A stretch of DNA of 64,000 nt. Origin: Streptococcus suis S735. Lineage in GTDB: Bacteria > Bacillota > Bacilli > Lactobacillales > Streptococcaceae. Shown one piece after another: positions 35,269-44,500 of this stretch. The position numbers were made by a program, and so were the translations under genes. Every line of letters starts with the position of its first letter. The first letter of the stretch is position 1. The notes under the pieces are model-generated. The model was not told the origin of the DNA, ran no database searches, and was given only the letters and a program-made list of their open reading frames with translations. The DNA lies in the NCBI RefSeq assembly GCF_000294495.1, contig NC_018526.1, forward strand, positions 744,001 to 808,000, given 5' to 3'.

Positions 35269-36403
35269 ATTTAAGAACGTTTCAAAAGTATTTGAAGACA
35301 GTGGAACAACTGTATTAAAGGATATTAGTTTTGAATTGGAAGAGGGGAAATTTTATACCCTTTTAGGAGCTTCTGGTTCAGGTAAATCAACGATTTTGAA
35401 TATTATTGCTGGTTTATTGGATGCTAGTTCAGGTGATATTTATCTGGACGGTCAACGGATTAATGATGTTCCGACCAATAAACGGGATGTCCATACTGTT
35501 TTCCAGTCCTATGCCCTTTTCCCACATATGACTGTCTTTGAAAATGTGGCTTTTCCTCTTAAATTACGAAAGATTGACAAGGCTGAAATTGAACGCCGTG
35601 TGACAGAAGCCTTACAAATGGTCCGACTTTCTGGTTATGAAAATCGTTCCATTCAGAAATTGTCTGGTGGTCAACGCCAGCGGGTTGCTATTGCACGTGC
35701 GATTATCAACCAGCCTCGCGTTGTCTTGCTAGATGAACCACTTTCTGCCCTGGACTTGAAACTAAGAACAGAAATGCAGTACGAACTGCGTGAATTGCAA
35801 CAACGTCTAGGAATTACCTTCGTCTTCGTTACCCATGACCAAGAAGAAGCTCTGGCCATGAGTGACTGGATTTTTGTCATGAATGAAGGTGAAATTGTTC
35901 AGTCTGGGACGCCAGTGGACATTTACGACGAACCAATCAACCATTTTGTTGCTACCTTCATCGGTGAATCCAATATCCTTCCAGGTCGCATGATAGAAGA
36001 CTATCTGGTTGAGTTTAACGGCAAACGCTTTGAAGCTGTCGATGGCGGTATGCGTCCTAATGAAGAAGTTGAAGTCGTTATCCGTCCAGAAGATTTGCAG
36101 ATTACCCTACCTGAGGAAGGCAAATTGCAGGTAAAAGTGGATACTCAGCTCTTCCGAGGGGTTCACTATGAAATCATCGCCTATGACGACCTCGGTAATG
36201 AGTGGATGATTCACTCAACTCGTAAGGCCATTGTCGGAGAAGTGATTGGACTAAGTTTTGAGCCAGAAGATATTCATATCATGCGTCTCAATGAAACAGA
36301 GGAAGAATTCGATGCCCGTATCGAAGAATATGTGGAAGTGGAAGAAGTAGAAGATGGCTTGATTAACGCCATTGAGGAGGAACGCAATGAAGAAAACCTC
36401 TAG
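35249..36403 (+). CDS. potA: spermidine/putrescine ABC transporter ATPase
   Basis: A 384-residue ATPase of the polyamine importer. Walker [10 protein letters not shown] near residue 39, signature [15 protein letters not shown] near 135, Walker [13 protein letters not shown] near 158 and an H-loop [13 protein letters not shown] are present, with a C-terminal TOBE domain (about 280-350) and an acidic tail. The start is a TTG at 35249 giving [16 protein letters not shown], the N-terminus expected for the family. It overlaps potB by 17 nt. Confidence 0.93.
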   Translation: MKKPIIEFKNVSKVFEDSGTTVLKDISFELEEGKFYTLLGASGSGKSTILNIIAGLLDASSGDIYLDGQRINDVPTNKRDVHTVFQSYALFPHMTVFENVAFPLKLRKIDKAEIERRVTEALQMVRLSGYENRSIQKLSGGQRQRVAIARAIINQPRVVLLDEPLSALDLKLRTEMQYELRELQQRLGITFVFVTHDQEEALAMSDWIFVMNEGEIVQSGTPVDIYDEPINHFVATFIGESNILPGRMIEDYLVEFNGKRFEAVDGGMRPNEEVEVVIRPEDLQITLPEEGKLQVKVDTQLFRGVHYEIIAYDDLGNEWMIHSTRKAIVGEVIGLSFEPEDIHIMRLNETEEEFDARIEEYVEVEEVEDGLINAIEEERNEENL

Positions 36404-37187
36404 GCTTTTTGCAATTCCCTATGCCCTATGGGTCTTTCTATTTGTACTCGCTCCAGTTGCCTTGATTATCTTCAAATCTTTCTTTGATATTCATGGCGAT
36501 TTCACTTTGGCCAATTACCAGACCTATTTTAACTCGCCAAATATGACCTATCTGCGAATGAGTTTTAACTCCATTTTTTACGCAGGTATTATTACTCTGG
36601 TCACGCTTTTGGTTTCCTACCCAACAGCCTATTTCTTGACCAAACTCAAGCATAGACAGCTCTGGCTCATGTTGATTATCTTGCCAACCTGGGTCAATCT
36701 TTTGCTGAAAGCCTATGCCTTTATCGGTATTTTTGGACAACACGGCTCTATCAACCAGTTCCTAGAATTTATTGGTCTAGGAGCTCAGCAAATTCTTTTC
36801 ACAGATTTCTCCTTTATTGCTGTTGCAGCCTATATCGAGATTCCGTTTATGATTTTGCCGATCTTTAACGCCTTGGATGATTTGGATAAAAACCTAATCA
36901 ATGCCAGTCGTGATTTGGGGGCAACTCCTTGGCAGACCTTCACAAAAGTTATTTTTCCTCTTTCTATGAATGGTGTCCGTTCTGGTGTACAGGCGGTTTT
37001 CATTCCAAGTCTGAGCCTCTTCATGTTGACCCGTTTGATTGGCGGCAACCGAGTGATCACGCTTGGTACAGCTATCGAACAACACTTTCTCACAACACAA
37101 AACTGGGGAATGGGTTCAACCATAGGTGTGGTCTTGATTTTGGCCATGCTCTTGATTATGTGGATGACGAAAGAGAGGAAGAAATAA
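36387..37187 (+). CDS. potB: spermidine/putrescine ABC transporter permease
   Basis: A 266-residue permease with six membrane segments and the ATPase-contact EAA-like loop [29 protein letters not shown] around residues 172-200. It forms the importer channel with PotC. GAGGAGG precedes the ATG at 36387, within the end of potA; its stop overlaps the potC start (TAATG). Confidence 0.95.
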   Translation: MKKTSRLFAIPYALWVFLFVLAPVALIIFKSFFDIHGDFTLANYQTYFNSPNMTYLRMSFNSIFYAGIITLVTLLVSYPTAYFLTKLKHRQLWLMLIILPTWVNLLLKAYAFIGIFGQHGSINQFLEFIGLGAQQILFTDFSFIAVAAYIEIPFMILPIFNALDDLDKNLINASRDLGATPWQTFTKVIFPLSMNGVRSGVQAVFIPSLSLFMLTRLIGGNRVITLGTAIEQHFLTTQNWGMGSTIGVVLILAMLLIMWMTKERKK

Positions 37188-37957
37188 TGAAGAAATTTGC
37201 AAATATCTACTTAACAGTTGCCTTTCTCCTTCTCTACTTACCGATTTTCTATCTTATTTTTTATGCCTTTAATGAAGGCGGAGATATGAATGGCTTTACA
37301 GGCTTTACCTTAGAGCATTTTTCATCTATGCTTGGCGATAGCCGACTAATGCTGATTCTGGCTCAAACCTTCTTGTTGGCCTTCTTGAGTTCTTTGATTG
37401 CGACCATTATCGGAACTTTCGGTGCCATCTATATCTATCAGGCAAAACCTCGTTTTCAAAATGCACTCTTGTCTGTCAATAATATCTTGATGGTAGCTCC
37501 AGACGTCATGATTGGGGCGAGTTTCCTAATTCTCTTTACCATGATTGGTTTCCAGCTTGGCTTTGTCTCAGTATTGCTCAGTCATATTGCTTTTTCTATT
37601 CCAATCGTAGTATTGATGGTCTTGCCACGGCTGAAAGAGATGAACGCAGATATGATTTCAGCAGCTTATGATTTGGGGGCAACTCAGCCACAAATGCTGA
37701 AAGAAATCATGTTGCCATACCTAACACCAGCCATCATTGCAGGCTACTTTATGGCCTTTACCTATTCCTTGGATGACTTTGCCGTGACATTCTTTGTTAC
37801 GGGAAATGGTTACTCAAACCTATCTGTAGAGATTTACTCACGGGCTCGTCAAGGGATTTCTCTAGAAATCAATGCCTTGTCAACCCTAGTTTTCCTTTTC
37901 TCTATCTTATTGGTAGTGGGTTATTATTTCATCTCACGTGAAAAGGAGGCCAACTAA
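37187..37957 (+). CDS. potC: spermidine/putrescine ABC transporter permease
   Basis: A 256-residue permease with six membrane segments and the EAA loop SAAYDLGATQPQMLKEIMLPYLTPAIIAG around residues 157-185. It shares a base with the potB stop and another with the potD start, so the operon is tightly coupled. AGAGAGGAAG is the ribosome binding site. Confidence 0.95.
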   Translation: MKKFANIYLTVAFLLLYLPIFYLIFYAFNEGGDMNGFTGFTLEHFSSMLGDSRLMLILAQTFLLAFLSSLIATIIGTFGAIYIYQAKPRFQNALLSVNNILMVAPDVMIGASFLILFTMIGFQLGFVSVLLSHIAFSIPIVVLMVLPRLKEMNADMISAAYDLGATQPQMLKEIMLPYLTPAIIAGYFMAFTYSLDDFAVTFFVTGNGYSNLSVEIYSRARQGISLEINALSTLVFLFSILLVVGYYFISREKEAN

Positions 37958-39027
37958 TGAAACGATTGTATTCATTTTTTGTAGGAATTATAGCAATTGT
38001 CCTAGTTTTATGGGGAATTAGTTATAAGTTAGAAGCTGATTCAACCCAAGGGACAACTGATAAACTTGTCATCTATAACTGGGGCGATTATATTGACCCA
38101 GAATTACTCGCAGAATTCACTGCTGAAACAGGTATTCAGGTAGATTATCAGACCTTTGACTCCAACGAATCGATGTACACAAAGATTAAGCAGGGTGGAA
38201 CAACATACGATTTGACAATCCCATCTGAGTACATGATTTCTAAGATGACAGAAGAAAATATGTTAATCAAGCTAGATAAGTCTAAGATTGAAGGGATAGA
38301 AAATATCGATCCACGATTTATGGGCCTTAGCTTTGATAAGAATAATGACTATTCTATTCCATATTTCTGGGGAACCTTGGGCATTGTTTACAATGAAACC
38401 ATGGTAGAAAATCCTCCTCAGGAATGGGAAGACTTGTGGTCAGAGGAATACCGTGACAATATCATGTTAATTGATGGTGTGCGTGAAGTCATGGGCTTTG
38501 GTCTACAATCACTGGGCTATAGTCTCAATTCTAACAATCCTACCGAGATTGAAAAGGCAGCCGAACATCTTTATAATTTAACTCCAAATGTCAAAGCAAT
38601 TGTTGCTGATGAGATAAAAGGTTATATGATACAAGATGCGGCAGCAATTGCTGTTTCTTTCTCAGGTGAGGCGAGTGAAATGTTAGATGGAAATGAAAAT
38701 CTGCGCTATGTTGTACCATCAAAAGGTTCTAACCTGTGGTTTGATAACATGGTCATTCCAAAAACAGCAAAAAATATTGATGGAGCTTACGCCTTTATGA
38801 GTTTTATGCTTCGTCCTGAAAATGCGCTTCGCAATGCAGAATATGTTGGCTACTCAACACCAATTCCTGCAGCCAAGGCTATGCTGGATGAGGAGACTCA
38901 GAACGACGAATCCTTCTATCCTTCAGAAGAAACGATGAAGAAGATGGAAGTTTATGATAATCTTGGACCAGAGATGCTTGGAATGTATAATGACCTCTAT
39001 CTCCAATTCAAGATGTATCGGAAATAG
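37957..39027 (+). CDS. potD: spermidine/putrescine-binding protein
   Basis: A 356-residue extracellular substrate-binding protein of the polyamine importer, starting with a hydrophobic segment (about 5-24). The mature part begins near KLVIYNWGDYIDPELLAEFTAETGI. It has no lipobox cysteine, so it is probably held by an uncleaved N-terminal anchor; PotD of other streptococci is similar as I recall. Acidic and aromatic residues typical of polyamine pockets are present (for example YNWGDYID, SFSGEASEML). AAAGGAGG precedes the ATG. Confidence 0.94.
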   Translation: MKRLYSFFVGIIAIVLVLWGISYKLEADSTQGTTDKLVIYNWGDYIDPELLAEFTAETGIQVDYQTFDSNESMYTKIKQGGTTYDLTIPSEYMISKMTEENMLIKLDKSKIEGIENIDPRFMGLSFDKNNDYSIPYFWGTLGIVYNETMVENPPQEWEDLWSEEYRDNIMLIDGVREVMGFGLQSLGYSLNSNNPTEIEKAAEHLYNLTPNVKAIVADEIKGYMIQDAAAIAVSFSGEASEMLDGNENLRYVVPSKGSNLWFDNMVIPKTAKNIDGAYAFMSFMLRPENALRNAEYVGYSTPIPAAKAMLDEETQNDESFYPSEETMKKMEVYDNLGPEMLGMYNDLYLQFKMYRK

Positions 39028-39140
39028 TCTGATTGGACAGGTAGCAATATAAATAAAAGAATGGGAGTGAGGTTCTTTACTAAGTACTTATTGCTCCTAT
39101 TTTTTGGTCATGCATACTATAGAAAGGAAGGGAAATCCCA

Positions 39141-40679
39141 ATGGAAAATCACCGGAAAGAAGTTAGTTTTATTTCTCAATCAATCCTCTATTCGGTTCTG
39201 CGTGGTAGTTTAGTTGGCATTGTCGCTGGTTTAGTGGTCGTTGCATTTCGCTTAGCCATTGAAAAACTATTTTCTGTCTTTACGCACCTCTATTCTCTGG
39301 CAACAGACAATGCAATCTATTTACTTCTTATTGGAGGGCTTTATCTGGTCATAGCTTTACTTGTTGGCAAGTTGATCAAAGACGAGCCAAATGCAAAAGG
39401 TTCTGGTATACCTCAGGTGGAGGCAGAACTAAAAGGAATTATGGATTTGAACTGGTGGTCAGTCCTTTGGAGAAAATTTATCGGCGGTGTTTTATCCATT
39501 GCATCTGGTCTAATGCTGGGGCGTGAAGGTCCCAGTATTCAATTAGGAGCTGTAACGGCTAAAGGTGTATCAGTTCTTCTTAAATCCAGTGAAATGGAAA
39601 GAAGGAGTTTGATTGCTAGTGGCGCTGCGGCAGGTTTGGCAGCAGCTTTCAATGCACCAATAGCAGGCCTTTTATTTGTTGTGGAGGAAGTCTATCATCA
39701 GTTTTCACGTCTGGTATGGGTCTCCGCCCTGGCAGCCAGTATCACTGCGAACTTTATTTCCTTACATGTTTTTGGATTAATGCCTGTTTTGCATATGCCG
39801 AAGGACTTACAGTTACTATCTCTTGACCAATATTGGATCTATATCTTACTTGGAGTTTTCCTTGGCCTTGCTGGATATGTGTATGAAATTGTTATCCTCA
39901 ATATACAAGATTTCTATACCCTCCTCTCAAAAATCATTCCTCTCCCAGTTCCATACTACAGTGTATTTGCCTTTTTGTTTATTATACCGATTGGTTATTT
40001 TTTCCCTAATCTGTTGGGTGGCGGGCATCATTTGATTTTAGAGCTTCCATATTTGGAACAAGGACTACTGACATTGGCAATCTTGATTTTAATACGATTT
40101 GTATGGAGCATGATTTCCTATGGTTCTGGTCTACCAGGGGGCATCTTTTTACCCATATTAACCTTAGGAAGTCTCCTTGGGCTTTTTGTCGCACGGTTCT
40201 TCCTTGATATTGGTTTCATCAGTCAGGAGCAGATGCTATTGTTTATTGTATTGGGAATGGCAGGCTTTTTCGCAGCGATTTCCAAAGCACCTCTAACTGC
40301 TATTATTTTAGTAACTGAAATGGTTGGAAGTTTGAACCAATTGATGGTCATCGGGTTGGTAGCTTTGAGTTCCTATGTGATGATGGACCTCTTAGGTGGC
40401 GCGCCAGTCTATGAAGCAATGTTGGAAAAAATTCTGCCAGAAGAAGTAGAACAGCAAGAACACATGACCTTAATAGAGGTTGTTGTCAACGAAACATTGG
40501 ACAGAAGATTTGTTAGCGAGTTACGTTTGCCGGATTCATGCTTGATCACCAGTCAAATTCATCACGGTAAGTCAAGGATTGTGAAAGGAAATAGCCAACT
40601 TTCTATGGGGGATTCCTTGCTCGTTGCAGTTCCAATCTCTCAAATTCATACCGTTCGTAGGATATTTGAGGGAGATTAG
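39141..40679 (+). CDS. ClC-family chloride channel/antiporter with RCK_C domain
   Basis: A 512-residue protein. The ClC membrane domain (about 20-420) has the selectivity signatures GSGIPQVEAEL, GREGPSIQLGA with the gating glutamate, and GSGLPGGIFLPILTLG. A C-terminal TrkA-C/RCK_C-like ligand-binding domain (about 435-512) follows. The gating Glu suggests an H+/Cl- antiporter or fluoride/chloride channel; sequence alone does not decide. AAGGAAGGG precedes the ATG. An IS110 remnant abuts its stop codon, but the protein looks complete. Confidence 0.9.
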   Translation: MENHRKEVSFISQSILYSVLRGSLVGIVAGLVVVAFRLAIEKLFSVFTHLYSLATDNAIYLLLIGGLYLVIALLVGKLIKDEPNAKGSGIPQVEAELKGIMDLNWWSVLWRKFIGGVLSIASGLMLGREGPSIQLGAVTAKGVSVLLKSSEMERRSLIASGAAAGLAAAFNAPIAGLLFVVEEVYHQFSRLVWVSALAASITANFISLHVFGLMPVLHMPKDLQLLSLDQYWIYILLGVFLGLAGYVYEIVILNIQDFYTLLSKIIPLPVPYYSVFAFLFIIPIGYFFPNLLGGGHHLILELPYLEQGLLTLAILILIRFVWSMISYGSGLPGGIFLPILTLGSLLGLFVARFFLDIGFISQEQMLLFIVLGMAGFFAAISKAPLTAIILVTEMVGSLNQLMVIGLVALSSYVMMDLLGGAPVYEAMLEKILPEEVEQQEHMTLIEVVVNETLDRRFVSELRLPDSCLITSQIHHGKSRIVKGNSQLSMGDSLLVAVPISQIHTVRRIFEGD

Positions 40680-41095
40680 CATTTTTTAGATTGTCTTAAC
40701 AAAGAGATGAGAAAAGTCCCAATATTATACTGTTTTCGTTGTCTGGTCAACTCCCTCAATTCTTGAATGGTTTCATCGGGAACGAAACTCCGAGGAAGCA
40801 GACCAATCCGTGTTAATTTGGCAATCCAGTGAGCGTCCTTCTTGTCGGTTTTCTGACCTGGAATAGCCTTCATGTGGGCTGGTTGAGCAAGTATTAGCTC
40901 GAAGTCATCACATAGAGCATGCCAGACAAGTCGCCAATAGACACCTGTGCTTTCCATACCAACAGCTTCTACATGAAATTGACTGAGAAAATCGTGGTAA
41001 GCACGTAGACCTTTAGTCGTTGTATCAAATGTAGCTAAGTAACGCTTTGGACAAGTTGAGGGGAATACAAACGACAATATCGACTTGATCTACAC
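40676..41095 (-). pseudogene. IS110-family transposase remnant
   Basis: The minus strand encodes about 130 residues of the N-terminal DEDD (RuvC-like) domain of an IS110 transposase: KRYLATFDTTTKGLRAYHDFL, VEAVGMESTGVYWRLVWHAL, KTDKKDAHWIAKLTRIGLLP. The true N-terminus seems to lie in a shifted frame just upstream (VDQVDIVVCIP), and the C-terminal transposase_20 half is missing. The remnant runs to within 4 nt of the ClC stop codon. It cannot be active. Confidence 0.85.
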
Positions 41096-41242
41096 ATGAT
41101 TACTATGACAATTCTTTCCTTCTTAAAATTAGAGAGCCTATCTACTGAATTTTAGTCATATTCTTGAGCGCATATTGTGGTTCTTATCAGTAGGGTGGAG
41201 CAGTTTTGTCATCATAATTAACATCAATAATGCACCAACCAC

Positions 41243-41282
41243 AAGGCCCTCACTAGGTATATAATCTTAGTGAGGGCTTTAT
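41243..41282 (+). terminator. terminator-like hairpin between IS remnant and protease gene
   Basis: GCCCTCACTA (41245-41254) pairs with TAGTGAGGGC (41268-41277), followed by TTT. It may be the terminator of the ClC gene displaced by the IS insertion. The surrounding 41096-41416 holds no gene that I can see. Confidence 0.6.
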
Positions 41283-41416
41283 GCTCATTCTCATTATTCT
41301 GTGGGTAAGGACGGAGCCATCATGGATGTCTTACTCACTCCCTTTTTAGTGTGTATTATCTGTATCTATGGTTATAGATATTATTGATAGCTAGTTATAG
41401 TTTGAATAAATAACTG

Positions 41417-41431
41417 AATTTTCAGAATATA
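41417..41431 (+). promoter_or_regulatory. CodY box before the surface protease gene
   Basis: AATTTTCAGAATATA matches the CodY consensus at 13 of 15 positions. It ends 1 nt before a candidate promoter TTGCAA (41433-41438), 17-nt spacer, TTTAAT. Control of a nutritional protease by CodY fits the regulator's role. Confidence 0.65.
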
Positions 41432-41512
41432 CTTGCAATGCTGATAATTTTATGTTTTAATATATTTATTGGCTTTGCCAATAATAAAGGAGAAAAACTA
41501 GGAGGAAAAGTT

Positions 41513-44500
41513 ATGAAAAAGAAAGAAACTTTCTCACTTCGGAAGTATAAAATTGGAACTGTGTCTGTTCTTTTGGGTGCAGTTTTTTTGTTTGCAGGTG
41601 CACCATCGGTAGCTGCAGATGAATTGACAAGCCTTGTAGAGACTAAGGTGGAAGCAACTGTTCCTGACGTAATCGTCAGCGAATCAGCCTCAGAAAGTCC
41701 CGTTGTCGAGGAGTTAGTTGACACTTCTGTGGAGGCTACCCCAACTGATGTAACCACTACAGATAATGTAGAGGAAACACTTGGCTCAGAAGCTCTTGAA
41801 AACATCACAAATACAGAAGTAGAAGCGACTCAACCAGCTGTAGAAACTCCAGCTATTTCAGAGAAAAAAGTAGAAGAAGAGGAGAAGCTTGCCGTAGCAG
41901 ATGAGACTACTGCTATTACTAATCAGGAAGAAGCGAAACCACAAAACATTGATAGTAATACAATCATTACAGTACCTAAAGTTTGGGATAGTGGTTACAA
42001 GGGCGAAGGAACAGTAGTTGCAATCATAGATTCAGGTCTTGACGTTGACCACGATGTATTGCATATTTCAGATCTCTCAACCGCAAAATATAAATCAGAA
42101 AAAGAGATAGAAGCAGCTAAAGAAGCAGCAGGAATTACCTACGGCGAATGGTTTAACGATAAGGTTGTATTTGGTTATAACTATGTTGATGTGAATACTG
42201 TCTTGAAAGAAGAAGACAAACGTTCACACGGTATGCACGTAACGAGTATTGCCACAGGAAATCCGACACAACCAGTCGCTGGACAATTAATGTATGGTGT
42301 AGCTCCTGAAGCGCAAGTCATGTTTATGCGTGTATTCTCAGACCTCAAAGCTACAACAGGCGCAGCATTGTACGTAAAGGCGATTGAAGATGCTGTAAAA
42401 TTAGGTGCAGATAGCATCAACCTCAGCCTGGGAGGAGCTAACGGCTCTGTTGTTAACATGAATGAAAATGTGACTGCAGCAATCGAGGCTGCTCGTCGTG
42501 CAGGTGTTTCTGTTGTTATTGCTGCTGGTAATGATGGAACATTTGGTTCAGGTCATTCTAATCCGTCAGCCGATTATCCAGATTATGGCTTGGTCGGAGC
42601 TCCTTCAACAGCTCGCGATGCAATTTCTGTCGCTTCTTACAATAACACAACGGTTGGCAGTAAAGTAATTAATATCATTGGCTTAGAAAATAATGCTGAT
42701 TTGAATTACGGTAAGAGTTCGTTCGATAATCCAGAGAAAAGTCCTGTATCATTTGAAATTGGGAAGGAATATGAATATGTCTATGCAGGAATCGGTCAGG
42801 CTTCGGATTTTGATGGTTTAAATTTGATTGGAAAACTTGCGCTTATTAAACGAGGAACCATCAGTTTCTCAGAAAAAATAGCCAATGCAACAGCTGCAGG
42901 GGCAGTAGGGGTCGTTATTTTCAATAGCCGCCCAGGTGAAGCCAATGTGAGCATGCAACTGGATGATACAGCTATCGCAATTCCATCTATCTTCATTCCA
43001 TTGGAATTTGGTGAAGCTTTGGCATCTAACTCATATAAGATTGCGTTCAATAACGAAACAGATATTCGCCCTAACCCAGAAGCAGGTCTTCTTTCAGATT
43101 TTTCAAGTTGGGGTCTATCAGCGGATGGCGAGCTAAAACCAGACTTAGCTGCTCCAGGTGGTGCTATTTATGCAGCCATCAATGATAATGACTATGCCAA
43201 CATGCAGGGAACAAGTATGGCTTCACCACACGTAGCAGGAGCAGCCGTACTAGTAAAACAATATTTACAGGCAACTTACCCTACTAAGTCCCCTCAAGAA
43301 ATCGAAGCCTTAGTAAAACACTTGCTTATGTCTACTGCTAAAGCACATGTGAACAAAGAAACAACAGCCTACACTTCCCCTCGCCAACAAGGTGCAGGTA
43401 TCATCGATACTGCGGCAGCTATTTCTACAGGTTTATATTTGACTGGCGAAGACGGTTATGGCAGCATTACCTTGGGAAATGTTGAGGATATATTCAGCTT
43501 TACGGTCACACTTCATAACATTACAAACGAAGATAAGACTTTAAACTACTCAACACAGTTAACAACGGATACTGTTCAAAACGGATTGATTACCTTGGCT
43601 CCGTGTCTATTAGCAGAGATTCCTGGCGGTAAGGTGACTGTGAAAGCCAATTCAAGTACAACTGTTACAATTAATGTCGATGCAGCAAGCTTTGCAGAAG
43701 AATTGACAGGTTTAATGAAAAACGGTTACTATCTTGAAGGTTTTGTTCGATTTACAGATGTAGCCGATGTCGGTGATATTGTCAGCATTCCATACGTTGG
43801 TTTCCGTGGGGAATTCCAAAATCTAGCCGTTCTAGAAGAGCCGATTTACAATCTTATTGCCGATGGTAAGGGGGGCTTCTACTTTGAACCTGTTACAGCA
43901 CAACCAGATACTGTTGACATCAGCCATCACTACACAGGTCTTGTTACAGGAAGTACGGAGTTAATCTATTCTACAGACAAACGATCTGACTTTGCGATCA
44001 AGACTCTAGGTACATTTAAAAATGAAGCAGGATACTTTGTTTTAGAGCTCGATGAGTCTGGTAAGCCTCATTTAGCTATCTCGCCAAATGGGGATGACAA
44101 CCAAGATTCGCTCGCTTTGAAAGGTGTCTTCTTGAGAAATTATACGGATTTAGTCGCAAGCGTCTATGCTGCAGATGATACCGAACGAACAAATCCACTT
44201 TGGGAAAGTCAACCACAGTCAGGCAATAAGAACTTCTATAGTGGTGATCCTAAAAATCCAAAATCAAGCATTATTTACCCTACTGAATGGAATGGGACAG
44301 ACAGCGAGGGAAATGCTTTAGCAGATGGTAAGTATCAATACGTTTTGACCTACTCATCTGAAGTTCCAGGTGCAGCAGTACAAACTATGATTTTCGACGT
44401 TATCATTGATAGAGAATCACCAGTTATCACCACAGCTACCTATGATGAAACAAACTTTACATTTAACCCTCGTCCAGCCATTGAAAAAGGAGAATCCGGT

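Noticed and set aside
41466..41482. TATTGGCTTTGCCAATA palindrome in the protease leader
   Set aside because: Short and without a T run; a possible minor leader hairpin or operator, but nothing further supports a function.
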